Assembly: GCA_007922305.1 (NCBI GenBank) | Contig: ML677385.1 | Coordinates: 4,552,336-4,616,335, forward strand | Direction of reading: 5' to 3' | DNA: 64,000 nt | Source of the DNA: Dermatemys mawii | Taxonomy: Eukaryota; Chordata; Testudines; Dermatemydidae | Shown: positions 23,410 to 34,544 of the stretch, piece by piece | How the letters are laid out: each line of letters begins with the position of its first letter | How positions within the stretch are numbered: position 1 is the first letter of the stretch | Position numbers and translations under genes: made by a program | The notes under the pieces: model-generated | What the model was told of the DNA's origin: nothing | Database searches by the model: none | Seen by the model: the letters and a program-made list of their open reading frames with translations, nothing else

Positions 23410-23591
23410 TCTTGCTGTAGCGCTACAGCAGCTGCGCTACAGCCCTTATTCCCCATGCGGAGGTGGATTAACAATAGCGCTATAACTCAGAGGTTATAGC
23501 GCTCTTCGTGCCTTGCCAGTGTGGAGGGGGAGGAGGTTATAGCGCTCGTGGGGGCTTTATAGAGCTATAAAGTGCCAGTGTAACCATGGCC
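23410..23591. repeat. Right inverted end of the Harbinger element with palindromic subterminal sites
   Basis: Contains CTGTAGCGCTACAG near 23414 and a perfect inverted pair, AGCGCTATAAC (23476-23486) and GTTATAGCGCT (23493-23503). Another GTTATAGCGCT lies at 23536-23546. The terminus read on - is GGCCATGGTTACACTGG, matching the left end. Probable protein-binding sites for transposition (inference). Confidence 0.8.
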
Positions 23592-23594
23592 TAA

Positions 23595-24178
23595 GGGACC
23601 TCATCATCATGGTATGTGAGTGCTGAAGTATCCAGGAGTCTCTGCTGGGAGCGGGGGTGAAGCAATGGGGTCTGCGGATGGCTCCCACCTGCACTTTGCA
23701 ACCTGAACTGGGAACAGGACACACCAGTTGCGTTCTCAAATCCAGAGCCCCACATCATCCCCCACGCTGCCACTGATAGAAATCAATATTCTTATTTTTA
23801 AATTAATTGCTTGATCCACTTAGATTACAGAGCCATATTTTTCTGACCTGAATCATAACTTTCCCAATGCTCGCTGGAGGTGATGGTACAGATACAGGTT
23901 TTTGGCTAGGGCCCAATTCTATTTTAATGGAGTTAGTTCAGGGGTTGGTTCTTACACTTTTTTTTCATAGTCCAAATCACATTTTAACAGTGAGATGGTC
24001 ATTTGGACACTGCCACTCTGTTATCAGATGCTACCGGTGAGGTGCTCTCCTCTTATTCGATGATGATACCAGTCAACTGCGTGCGTGTTCCCTCTCTGTG
24101 CTGCCCTGGTTCTGCACAGATCGCTGATACAGTAGACCCCGAGAGAATCCCCAATAACCACATACTCTAATAAGGTAT
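23595..24178. other. Flank with a diverged copy of MAO promoter sequence
   Basis: The segment from about 23667 to 23756 aligns with 26837-26925 in the MAO promoter region: 53 of 73 columns agree in my hand alignment, with one indel. The rest shows nothing recognisable. Confidence 0.55.
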
Positions 24179-24520
24179 TGTGACAGGGTGCTGGCCAGGA
24201 GGGCCTGAGCCAGGCCTTTGTTTGCTGAGCACCAGTTAAGAGGGATTAATTGGGGCTGGCTGAGGGTGCCATGCCTAATGGTTTGAGGAAAAGCACCTGC
24301 AGGCCTTATTAGCCAGGAGTCTAAAGCTGGCTGGCAGGAAGCAAGTGGCTGAAGATCCCTGCTGGCTGAGGAAGCTAGCTATCCCCCAGGGAGCTGGGTT
24401 GAACAGACTGTATATAGATGGTGGTAGGCACTGAAACTGCAAATAAAAGGACATTGGTGTTTGCACTTTGAAGCGGTCTCTGACTAATTTATGAAGGACC
24501 CATGAGAAGGCTCCATTACA
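24179..24520 (+). mobile_element. Solo-LTR-like element (342 bp)
   Basis: Starts TGTGACAGGGTGC and ends CTCCATTACA, flanked by GGTAT (24174-24178) and GCTAT (24521-24525), a 4-of-5 target duplication. It contains an AATAAA near 24442 and a TATATAG word shortly before. No internal region and no second LTR are seen, so it fits a solo LTR. Family not identified. Confidence 0.6.
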
Positions 24521-24525
24521 GCTAT

Positions 24526-25335
24526 GAAGGCATCTGGCCAGGTTTATTGTCAAACAAAGCACAATAATAGTTTCCCATAGACTCTACAAGACATACTACA
24601 AATATGTGCCCCCTGACAATGGACCGGCTCAGTCAGTGGTAGGACTTTCCACTGCCCCCTAGGCCAGACAAAGATGTCCACTCAGGGATGCATTCTTAGA
24701 CTCAGCTACAAACAGTTTACACATCACTCCTGATGCAGTGAGGTACAGCCCCTCTATGCATTAGGGTGCTGCCTCGCACCTGGTACGTGTTGATTTGAAC
24801 AAACAAGTCTATCCATCATATTATCTTTTTGACCGTGTCTTTAGGATGAGTCTGCCTGTTCCTTGTTATCTCTGTGGAATGTTTTCATACCGGGGTGTTC
24901 TGGTGCCAGCCTGGCACGTTCCTCTTAGTAGTGCTTATATGTGTATATGTGCTTCTAGCAGCCTTCTTCTTGTCAACTTCTGTGAGCAGGGTCTGCCTCT
25001 GGCTCACAGTACAACTTTGCTTTATGTTAGCAAAGTCTTGACCATTACTTCAGTTTAGGCCTCAGGCCTCATACCATACAGAGACTCTGATACAAGGGTT
25101 TATGTTTCAGGGCCTCATTTTACTACAAACTCCAGTTTGCCATAGGGCAGATTTCCTCCCCTTCACAACCATATAAAACCCCTATGACAACTGCCTATAT
25201 GGAGAAATATTACTAGAGAAGTCTCCGATGTATTATTTGCCTTTTTAAATGTGAAATAGCAATTATAAAGAAGAGGTGAGCCATCCCAGGACATCATCTA
25301 GCTTTGTGAGAACTGTCATTCTGGGATATATGAAC
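24526..25335. other. Intergenic, nothing recognised
   Basis: Unique-looking sequence with no supported coding frame. Confidence 0.55.
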
Positions 25336-25339
25336 AGGA

Positions 25340-25930
25340 GTATCAGATGTCAGACACAGGAGGTAATTGTTCTCCCTGTCTCAGCACTGGTGAAGCCTCA
25401 CTGGAAGTGATGTGTCTGGTTTTGTCCCCCTCTCTGTGTCTATCCTTTCTTCTTTTTACCCCTTTTCTAGTCTCTTCCATCCCACTCGCTACAACTTTCC
25501 TTCTTTTGCCCTGTTAAATATTGGCATCAGATGCTTGTTTTACCTCTCAGAGAAAGATTTGATGAAGCTGGAAAGAGACCAGAGGAGAGGAACAAAAATT
25601 AAAGGAGATTTAGAAAATGTGGACTCTGAGGAAAGGTTGAAAGAACTGGGTGTGTGTTTAGTCTAAAAGAAGACTGAGGAGGGATATGGTAAATCTTCAA
25701 ATATGGAAAAGGACTACAGTGATTATTTTTTCTCCATATCCACCAAGAGCAGGACAATGAGAAATAATTGGCTTAGTTTGCTGCAAGAGATATTTAGGCT
25801 GAATATTAGGAAAAACTGTCTAGCTAGAAAGAGAAGCTCTGGAATAGGTTACCCAGGGAGGTTTTGGAATCCCCCTCACTGGAGGTTTTTAAGACCAGGT
25901 TAAACACCTGTCGGGGTGGTCTAGTTATAC
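25340..25930 (+). mobile_element. CR1 LINE 3' part, diverged
   Basis: TCAGCACTGGTGAAGCCTCA, AGAGACCAGAGGAGAGGAAC, ATATTAGGAAAAACTGTCTA and GGAGGTTTTTAAGACCAGGT follow the order of the CR1 tail seen at 32130-32540. A separate, reversed CR1 end follows directly. Confidence 0.75.
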
Positions 25931-25934
25931 TTAA

Positions 25935-26300
25935 TCATAGTAACAGAGCTAGAGTGTTTAGGGCCCGAAGGGATCATTGGATCATCTAGTCTGACCTTCT
26001 ATATGTCACAGACCACCAACAGTACCCAGTACCTGCACTATAAATCCAGCAACAGAAATGAGACCAAGTAAATGAGACCCATGGGCACTAGACTATTATG
26101 TGCCACAGGCACAGTATAAGAGGAACTGAAGTGCACCAATTCCTGAAGGCCTTGAAATAGCAGAAAATTGATTAGTTGAGATATATCCAGATGATCCCAG
26201 CAAGTAAAGTGCAATTGGGAAGGAATTTTTTTCCAGATCAGATTGACAGTTACCTCAGGGGGCAGGATGGTTTTGCCTTTCTCTGTACTATGGAGTGTGG
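25935..26300 (-). mobile_element. CR1 LINE 3' end, opposite orientation
   Basis: AATCATAGTAACAGAGCTAG and GGATCATCTAGTCTGACCTT mark a reversed CR1 tail placed head to tail against the copy ending at 25930. Confidence 0.65.
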
Positions 26301-26369
26301 CTCACAAAATGGGATTTGCTAGGATTAACCCCGCCTTTGTGTGAGGGCTGCATTAGCTGACCAGCCCTC

Positions 26370-26525
26370 CATTTCTCTGAGTCCATGACAGCAAGAAGCT
26401 CTTTGGAGCAGGGACTTTATTTTTGTTCTGTATTTGCAGCCCTTAGCACAATGGGGCTGTGGTCCCTGACTAGGGCTCTTAGGAGATTGACTGCAGTGCC
26501 AATAAATAATAATAAATAACAGTTA
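26370..26525 (+). repeat. L2/CR1-type LINE tail with AATAAT repeat
   Basis: AGCTCTTTGGAGCAGGGACT, GCCCTTAGCACAATGGGGC and a terminal AATAAATAATAATAAATAA, the + orientation of the family at 6083. Confidence 0.7.
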
Positions 26526-26739
26526 GGAGCCCACTGAATTACATAAGGTCCCTAGACAACATTCAAGATGTTGGGCCAAATCTACTGACTTCAGCAGTTA
26601 CTGCCTACATAGCGGAACCCTTGGACCAGGGCAGAAGGCTGTAAGGGCCAAGGATATCACTGAATAGGCTTTATTGGTGGCTAGCCTGTAAAGGGCCCTG
26701 CATGCCCACTGCAGATGAGGTGCCCCAGCACAGGGACAG

Positions 26740-27061
26740 GCCAGCACCGTATTTCAGCCGCTTGACCATAAATCACCCCCGCACCCGCCAGTTTTCTCTC
26801 TTTAGAGGTCCGAGGCTAAGCGCCGGGTTGCTGGGTGGGGTCTGCGGGCGGGCTCCCACCGGCCCTTTGTAAGCGGAGCCAGGGACGAGACACGCTGGTG
26901 GGGTTTTCAGCTCCCCAGCCCCATTTCCCCCACCCCCACTGCGAGGCCATTGGCCGGGCCGGCGGGCGGGGCCGGAGGCGCGGGGGCGCTGTCAGACTCC
27001 GGCGGGCGACGAGCGAGGCGCGGGCGGCAGCAGCTCCGGGAGCGGGAGCCGAGGCGGCGCC
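26740..27061 (+). promoter_or_regulatory. CpG-rich promoter region and 5' UTR of the MAO gene
   Basis: The sequence becomes GC- and CpG-rich from about 26760 to 27450, with exon 1 inside it. An inverted CCAAT box (ATTGG, 26949-26953) lies just before an Sp1-type GC box (GGGCGGGGCC, 26964-26973) and further CG-rich runs. I see no TATA box in the expected place. The start codon at 27062 has G at -3 and follows GGCGCC. Known MAO promoters use Sp1 sites, which fits, but the exact transcription start cannot be read from sequence. The island continues into intron 1. Confidence 0.75.
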
Positions 27062-27107
27062 ATGAGCGAGAAATGGGACGTGATCGTGGTCGGGGGCGGC
27101 ATCTCAG
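27062..27107 (+). CDS. MAOA/MAOB: MAO exon 1 (coding part): N-terminus and FAD-binding motif
   Basis: It encodes MSEKWDVIVVGGGISG, with the last glycine codon split after its first base (phase 1), then donor GTCAGT at 27108. The peptide is the first beta strand and the glycine-rich turn of the Rossmann fold that holds the ADP part of FAD. The start was chosen because this ATG lies in the CpG island, has a good context, and gives an N-terminus as short as in MAOB. Human MAOA has a longer leader (about nine more residues before the common FDVVV block). The frame runs open into the intron to 27262 only by chance. Confidence 0.93.
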
Positions 27108-28238
27108 GTCAGTGCAGCCCCGCTCCGGACACACAGCGCGGGGGGTCCCAGCCTGCTCTGTTTGCGCGCGGATGTAGCCGGGGAAAGGCAGGTGCCGTCT
27201 GCAGCATCCTGTGGCTGGGAGCCCGCTCTCCGGGCTCAGCCTTGCAGGGAGAGCGGGGGTAGGAAACTCTGCTTCTGTCGGTGTCATTGCGGTGCCTTAG
27301 CGCGGGGTAGGGATGAGCATTGCCCCTTTCAGCCGCTCCTCGCTGTAGAGCAACAGGAGGAGCCGCTGCTCTGCCTTCATCCCCGCGGCTCGCTCACCTC
27401 CCTTTGGCCTCGCTCTGCTCCACAAGTGCAAGGGGGTTTTCTGTGCTTGGTCCTAGGAACCTTTTTAATGGGCCAACGCTCATCTCAGTGCACACAAGCT
27501 CCTGACCCAAACTAATGTACTAGAACTTAGCTCGTTCTCTGCATAGCACCTGGGTTTTGCCCTGAGCACCCGAACCAGCAGCAAGCACTTTCTCCGGAGC
27601 TCAGTGTGACGGTGCTGTTCCTGGTGGAACCAGCTGAGAATGCCAAATCAGGACAAATTGCTTCAAAAAGGGGCAATTACAGCCCAAAGCTGGGATTTTT
27701 CCACCCTAAAGGGTTACCAAACCAGCCCAACAGAAAAGACTTTGGTTTTGCCCCACTGGCTAGCCACAGGTTACACAAGCAATTTTCTTAGACCCTCCAG
27801 CTTTTCAGTATCACCACCAGCAGCCACATGTCCTGGGGACAAATGGTTATGAAAACCAACACCCCAATAAAAGAAAACAGTTCTTTCCAATTTCAAAGAA
27901 TCAGGCCCCAGACCCAGGTCAATATGCAAATCAGATTTTACCCACAAATTATGCTGTTGCCAATCCTTTAGAATCTCAAATTTAAAGGTTTTTTATACAA
28001 GGAAAAAGATCTAGGTAAGGGTTAGGAATGGTTAAAGGAAATCAAATACATGCAGTAATGGCTTGCATCAGCTGTAGAATAACTGCAGGTTTAAATCAGA
28101 GTTTCTGGAATACATTCCCTGGAGGAATGGGTCGTCAGTCCTTTGGCCAGAGTGCCCCTTTGTAGCAAAGTCCCATCCAGAAGTAGGAGTGAGGCTGGAG
28201 ATTGGAGACAAAATGGAGGTCCCTTTTCCAGGTTTATA

Positions 28239-28340
28239 TGAGTGACAAAGAGTCCTGTGGCACCTTAAAGACTAACTAAAGTATTAGAGCATAAGCTTTC
28301 GTGGGCTAATACCCACTTCGTCGGATGCATGCAGTGAAAG
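28239..28340 (+). repeat. Interspersed repeat of the GTGGCACCTTAAAG family
   Basis: Reads AGAGTCCTGTGGCACCTTAA, then GCATAAGCTTTCGTGGG and CCCACTTCGTCGGATGCATG. Related to the foldback at 45195. Confidence 0.7.
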
Positions 28341-29269
28341 AATCCAGGGGCAGGTATAAATAGGTAGGCAAGACCCAGGTTAAAGATAACAGGGTGGGTC
28401 CAATGAGCCTCATTGGAATCATACTGAGGGCCCATTAAAAACTATCAGCTACACAATGAACTTTAAAAGAGCAAAGGTAAGTAAGATGCTTTCCAAGCTC
28501 TAAAGCTGAGTTTTCTTAGAAAGTAGGGTTGGGCAGAGGAAAAACTGTCTCAACTTCGTCTCAAAGTTCAATTCATTATTTATTTAATATACAAATTGCA
28601 ACCCTAATTTTATTTCAGTAGATTTTTCAGACTATATGATTCAGCTCTAATTCTGGGCTTCGATATTAAAAGTCTCCATTTGATTAAGTGTCAGCAAGTG
28701 TGGATTCTCGGTAAAATTGCCTTTATTATGGCATGTCTGTGCACAAACACCTTGCATATTTGCAGCTAGTGATTAGAAATTCTAATTGTATCAGAACTGA
28801 CACTATGCTAAATGTTTTGGAGATTTTTGGGTGGGAGGGGTGTCTCAGAGATATTCATAGATAAATAGTAACAAATCGGAATGCTATGTTTCCAGTGAGG
28901 TACATGTAAAGGCAATTTACTTTGCCATCTTAGGCACAAATGAGTAGCATCATTGTCCTGTTTCCCTTTCAACTTTCTTTCTCCTTTCTGTTTTCTCTTT
29001 TTCTCTTCTTTTAGTTTTTATCAAAACAAGTTTACACCAACAGATTTAGTTCTGTGCCTCTGGGAACACTGATCTCTCTAATTTCTGGTTACAGCAAAAG
29101 CAACAATAATTCTAGGGATATGCTTTTCCCCGTGCAGCTATCAACCCTGCTCTGAGCTCCCAGCTACTTCAGCTCTGTGGTTCTCTGATATCTTCTCTTT
29201 GTGTGCAGTTGTAATATATTACCATGTGTTATGACAGCTGCAGACACCAAGTGCCATATTTTATCATTG

Positions 29270-29425
29270 TTGTTTGTTTATTTATTTATTTATTTTATAT
29301 CTGGATTGTAATAAAGTCTAGAGTTCCTAGTCAAGGCAAGGCCTCCATTTTGCCAGGTGCTGTACAAACACATAGTAAAAGGTGGTATGCCACCCTTGCT
29401 AGGATTGCCAAAACAAATCTTGTTA
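29270..29425 (-). repeat. L2/CR1-type LINE tail
   Basis: Begins with TTTATTTATTTATTTATTTT, then CCAGGTGCTGTACAAACACA. Reverse orientation. Confidence 0.6.
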
Positions 29426-31639
29426 GTTTGATAGTCCCCAAGATACAGCTGATAAGTGGATAGGATGTAGTCCAAAGAGTGGAATTGTGGCCAGAAATTG
29501 AGGTGCTTGTTTGTTGTGCACATACAGAAAAGAGAACCTGAGCACTGCAGGTTCATACTGCAATGATGTCTCAGCAGAAATAAGCTGCCAATACTTTTAT
29601 GGTACAATAAATCATTTGAGAGTTTGTTACACAAATAGTGAAGGATGTGTTTGCATAATTTCAGCACGAGCTAATGATGGATTATCACACTTTCAGGGTA
29701 ACTGCACCTCTCTCTCACTCCATGATACTCACTTAGGTCTCAAGCCTTCAGCCATCATCACCTCTCTATAGGCAGAGTCCCATGCCTCTCCTTCCAGATG
29801 GAGGATTTGCAGCGTCCCTTTTATTCACTGTGATTATCCCAACAGATCTGAACTAGCTCAGCACTTTCAGTACCGTTCTCTCTCTCTCTCTCAAAGGTTA
29901 AGACAGTGGTTTAGCAGAGACTAAATATCCTTACACAGGGCACAGTACATTTATTTTAGGACAAAAGCCTTATGCAGAAAAACCATATAAAACAATAAAA
30001 GATGTAACCACATGCTACACTTACCAGAAGTCCCCCCTCCCCCCCTCCCACATGGAAACACTAGTAAATTCAGTCCTTCATGCCCTTCAGCAGGGTTTGC
30101 TTCCCCTCCCCTTTGGTCAAAGGGGAATGTCAGTTGTTGGATGAAAATGAGGACTTCTTGGTGAGTTTAAGCTGACACTATACCAAAAATCTTTCTTTGA
30201 TCCCTGTGTCTCTTGAATCAGTCTGAAGTAGCATATGTAATTCATCCCAGGGGCTGGTATTTCTTTGGAGTTGGTTACCTGTCCTATGGTTTGCAGTAAT
30301 TACCCCTCTCCCCTACTGATTTTAGTACGTGGAAGGAGCTCGGTAACCTTTCCCAACTAGATTGCATACCACCCCTGGCAAACAGAATTACAGATAACAT
30401 TTACAAAGTTTTTATATTAGTCTCAAAGCTATGCCTGTGTTCATCATATCTGGTGTAGGATTTGTGAGTAGTTTCATCATAAGATCAAAGTTTCTTCTTA
30501 TGAAACTGTCAGAGTTTAGTTAAGCTGGGTGGTATTGGACAATGGGAATTGGACATGATTTGGTTCTGTTGTAGTAAAGCTGATAGCTGTAGTTTAATAT
30601 TTTTATTTCTTAAAGATAAGATAGTGGTATTGTCCTTACTGCCAGTTCCATGAGTTATAAGAATACATTTGTCCTAGTATTTCATCATAGTTTTATAGTA
30701 GTTACTGTACTGAACTCACCGAACATTGATTTTAATGGCAAAATTCCATGTTGAGTACAAAACCATTACTCAGTAATGCTGCAGAACTTAAAAGTGGGTG
30801 TGACAGATGTGAGAAATTGAAAGCATGGAAACTTCAAAGACTATTATTTTGAGATGTGCCAGACACTAGGAGCACATGCAGTATTTCTAGACTCTTGTTT
30901 CGGTAAGCATTGTAAATATCTTTGTTTTCCTGGCTCACCAGGTGGGTTTCCTATGGAATCTGGAATAAATAGGGGATGATTAATAAAAAGTCGCATTGCC
31001 AATTATGCAGCTACCCAACTTTTGAAGTTTTACTCCTGGGGAGAGGGGCATTGACTGGTTTTACCTTTTTCAATAGCCTGAGGAGCAAAGTCCCCAAAGT
31101 GTATAAAGTGTCAGCCCCAACTGACTTGAAGGTGGGTCTTCATTTGATCCGCAGACTGGCATGTAACTTTAACCAAGAGGATAAAACCCTGCTGGCGGGA
31201 ATTGAAGGACTTTGAAAACTTGCCAGAGTCTCCCTGTGGAAGATGGGTGACACTTGATAGGCTTAGCATTTGTGTAGACTGTTTATTATATTATTGTAAT
31301 GTTTTTGTCCAAAATATATGTTTTTGGGCTTTGTAAAAGCTGGCTCTGTGGCTTTGGGCAACTCATTTACCTCCCTATCTCAGCCACCCCATTTGAAAAA
31401 CAGACATGTGCTGGAGTGCTGAGAGAGGGAGCTTGAGCCAGCACTCTGGTCACTTTTAGCACCAATTAGGTCCTATCCAGTCCATCACCTGCACCACCTC
31501 CCAGAAAAGGCCTAAATAATCAGGGGTATGCCCGATTACTTGGACAGACTGCGGTTCGGAAGTTAATGGGCTAATTGTCCCGTTAACAGGCAAGTGATTT
31601 TTAAAAAAGCACTGGAAGGAAAGGCTTAAGGAGAAAAAG

Positions 31640-32806
31640 GCTAAGGTAGTGATCAGTAGCTCCATGTCTAGTTGACAGCTGGTATCAAGTGGAGTGCCCC
31701 AAAGGTCGGTCCTGGGGCTGGTTCTTCGTTAATGATCTGGAAGATGGCGTGGACTGCACCCTCAGCAAGTTTGCAGATGACACTAAACTGGAAGGCATGG
31801 TAGATACGCTGGAGGGGAAGGATAGGATACAGAGGGACCTAGACAAATTATGGATCGGGCCAAAAGAAATCTGATGAGGTTCAACAAGACAAGTGCAGAG
31901 TCCTGCACTTAGGACAGAAGAATCCCATGAACTGCTACAGACTAGGGACCAAATGGCTAGGCGGCAGTTCTGCAGTAAAGGACTTAGGGGTGGCAGTGGA
32001 TGAGACGCTGAATATGAGTCCACAGTGTGCCCTTGTTGCTAAGAAGGCTAATGGCATTTTGGGTTGTATAAGTAGGGGCATTGCCAGCTGATCAAGGGAC
32101 ATGATCATTCCCCTCTATTCGGCACTGGTGAGGCCTCATCTGGAGTACTGTGTCCAGTTTTGGGCCCTATACTACAAGAAGGATGTGGAAAAACTGTAAA
32201 GAGTCCAGCAGAGGGCAACAAAAATGATTAGGGGCTGGAGCACATGATTTAGGAGGAGAGGCTGAGGGAACTGGGATTGTTAAGTCTGCAGAATAGAAGA
32301 CTGAGGGGGGATTTGATAGCTGCTTTCAACTACCTGAAAGGGGGTTCTAAAGAGGATGGATCTAGGCTGTTGTCAGTGGTACCAGATAATAGAACAAGGA
32401 GTAGTGGTCTCAAGTTGCAGTGGGGAAGGTTTAGGTTGGATATTAGGAAAAACTTTTTCACTAGGAGGCTGGTGAAGCACTGAAATGGGTTACCTAGGGA
32501 GATGGTGAAATCTCCTTCCTTAGAGGTTTTTAAGGTCAGGCTTGACAAAGCCCTGGTTGGGATGACTTAGGGGCATAGGCGTGCGTGCAGGGTGTGCCCA
32601 GGCAAAGGGCAAATGTTGCCAAAAAAGTGGCTTTGCATGCAGTGTGGCCCCTTTAAAATAAATAAAATTCTCTTGGTGCACACCCAAATGAAATGTGCTG
32701 CGCATGCCTATGTTTAGGGGATTGGTCCTGCTTTAAGCAGGGAGTTGGACTAGATGACCTCCTGAGGTCCCTTCCAACCCTGATATTGTATTGTGTGATT
32801 CTGTGG
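31640..32806 (+). mobile_element. CR1 LINE, 5'-truncated 3' half with reverse-transcriptase remnant
   Basis: The translated + strand shows the end of the reverse transcriptase: a GVPQ-type turn at about 31690, then NDLEDG and [11 protein letters not shown], with the FADD catalytic box near 31770. Frameshifts and stops break it. The 3' part reads GAGTACTGTGTCCAGTTTTG and ends with GTCCCTTCCAACCCTGATAT and a TGATTCTGTGG tail, as in CR1. A hAT-type MITE splits the tail at 32574-32712. Length is far below the 4-5 kb of a full CR1, so it is a dead copy. Confidence 0.88.
32574..32712. mobile_element. 139-bp MITE nested in the CR1 tail
   Basis: Starts CATAGGCGTGCG and ends CGCATGCCTATG, an inverted pair. 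It is flanked by CTTAGGGG and TTTAGGGG (7 of 8), pointing to hAT. It separates CTTGACAAAGCCCTGG from the rest of the CR1 tail, so it jumped after the CR1. Confidence 0.82.
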
Positions 32807-32913
32807 TTTAAAGGGAGATCTTTGTATGAAGGGGTCTCTTTTCACTCTTCTCTCTAGCAAAAGAGGGTGATGATTGTATGAGACTGTAAAAGAATTGCTG
32901 CATGGGACTCTAA

Positions 32914-33199
32914 GGGCTGGTCCTCACTAGGGCGAGGGATCGACTGTAGATATGCAATTTCAGCTACGTTAATAACGTAGCTGAAATCGGCGTATCTACA
33001 GCCGACTTACCTGCCATCCTCACAGCGGCGGCGGTCGGCGGCGTGCTCCCCCATCGACTCCAGCTTGCGCCTTCTGGCGAGCTGGAGTTACGGAGTCGAC
33101 GGGGGCGCTGCTGGCGATCGATTTTATCGTGTCTTGAGGAGACACGGTAAATCGATCGCCATAAGATCGATCTCTTCCCGTGCTAGTGAAGACAAGCCC
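32914..33199. mobile_element. Harbinger-type MITE (286 bp) with strong palindromes
   Basis: TAA on both sides (32911-32913 and 33200-33202). Ends are GGGCTGGTCCTCACTAG and, read on -, GGGCTTGTCTTCACTAGC. Inside are a palindrome ATTTCAGCTACGTTA/TAACGTAGCTGAAAT at about 32958-32989 and a GGCGATCGATTT... inverted pair at about 33112-33161. No coding capacity. Confidence 0.85.
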
Positions 33200-34544
33200 T
33201 AAGAGAGTGGTGGTTGGTAATAACACAAATATACAAGGAGTTACAAACCAGAGGTGTCAGAGCCACTTCTTCAGGAAGATAGGAGTGGAGGGCCCACACC
33301 GTGTCACAAAGTGTAACTTTGGTGAATATTTTTGAGGCCTGAATCTCCCCTGCCTTTTGCCATGCTTAGTACTTAATATTTGGGCAAAATGGCTGGAAAA
33401 AGTGAACATTTGGGTGAGGGAATACTTTACACCCACTTTACACAGTATAACAATTCCACGAGGTGCAAGGTAATGGCGTGGAGAATCTGGCCCCGTGGAA
33501 GCTCTTGGTCTCTCTCCACTATTGTTGGTTGTGAGAGTGATTGATTGCTACTTGATGATTCACGTTACAATTGAGCAAAAAGTTCTGATAAGTTTTAACC
33601 AACTCAAACCCTTCTGCTCATCATACAAATAATGTATTTCTTCCTCTGCTAGACAAACTTCTTCCATTATGTTGTTTTAACTCCTATCTTATAATTCAGT
33701 TGGGAGAGAGAAAAAGGTGGCTTTGTAACCTCCTGCTTGCCAGACAGATGCTCTTTATATGCTCTTAAGACCATTGAGATCAAACACTGAATGCAGTTTG
33801 TTTAGTCCCCTACACACTGTGACAGCTGATCAAACAGCCAGTTCATGCTGTACATTCTGATTACATAGCTTGCTTATAAACTGTATGTTATGTTTGGTTT
33901 GGGATAGGTAGCTGGTTGGAGCACATTAAATATTGAAGCAAGATACCTCTTTTGTACATTATTAGTTTATTCTTTTTTACAAAATGAGTCCAGTTTAACT
34001 AGTGACTTAATCAGTGAAAGTATGGTACATATTGGATGTAAATGAAGCAGGAAAAGGGTTTACACCTTTCTGTTAGTTGCTTCTCCTGCTACATCCTATC
34101 TACTCCCTTGCTTTTGCACACCAATATCAAATTGGTGCAAACTATTCTGCAACAGGTTTAATTCTATCTTTTATCCTGGGGGGCCCCACCTGAGCTTCGC
34201 TGGCTGACATTTTGGGAATTATCAGTTGTAAGCCACACAGCCCTATCTCAGGTAGGGAGCAATCCATCCCCACTTCTACAACAAAAACACTCCTCTTCTG
34301 AAGCGATCACTGTTTAATAGTTTAAATGCATTCCCCACCCAAAACACCTCCATGTTTTTCCCCATGATTCTGTGTGAGAGTGGGAAAAGCTCACCAACAA
34401 AATTAATCAAACTTTATCTACCTTTAAATTCCCCTTCAGAATTAATATCTGAGGTTATGCTTTCAGAAATCTACCATCTGACAATGACATGGCAGGCAGC
34501 AAGCTAGAACTAATTCTAGCACATACCTGTGAAAGTCCTTGACG

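Larger units (their letters stand above)
19141..23591 (+). mobile_element. Complete PIF/Harbinger DNA transposon (4451 bp)
   Basis: Both sides are flanked by TAA (19138-19140 and 23592-23594), the 3-bp target duplication typical of PIF/Harbinger. The ends are inverted: the left begins GAGTATGGTTACACTT and the right, read on -, begins GGCCATGGTTACACTGG. Inside are two convergent genes, a transposase on + and a Myb/SANT protein on -, the classic two-gene layout of this superfamily. Their polyadenylation signals sit back to back: AATAAA on + at 20844-20849, and AATAAA on - at 20878-20883 and 20858-20863. Subterminal copies of AGCGCTATAAC in both orientations probably bind the element's proteins (inference). 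The transposase is intact but the partner gene has two in-frame stops, so this copy alone may not move. Confidence 0.92.

Noticed and set aside
1..27000. Neighbouring host gene such as NDP upstream of MAO
   Set aside because: I looked for a cysteine-rich norrin-like exon and other host exons on both strands and saw none. Absence here does not decide between MAOA and MAOB.
26835..27287. Long frames on both strands in the CpG island
   Set aside because: GC-driven frames around exon 1. Only the frame starting at 27062 matches the MAO family.
31689..31874. Possible host coding exon with FADD motif
   Set aside because: The motif and order are those of the CR1 reverse transcriptase, and the frame breaks soon after.
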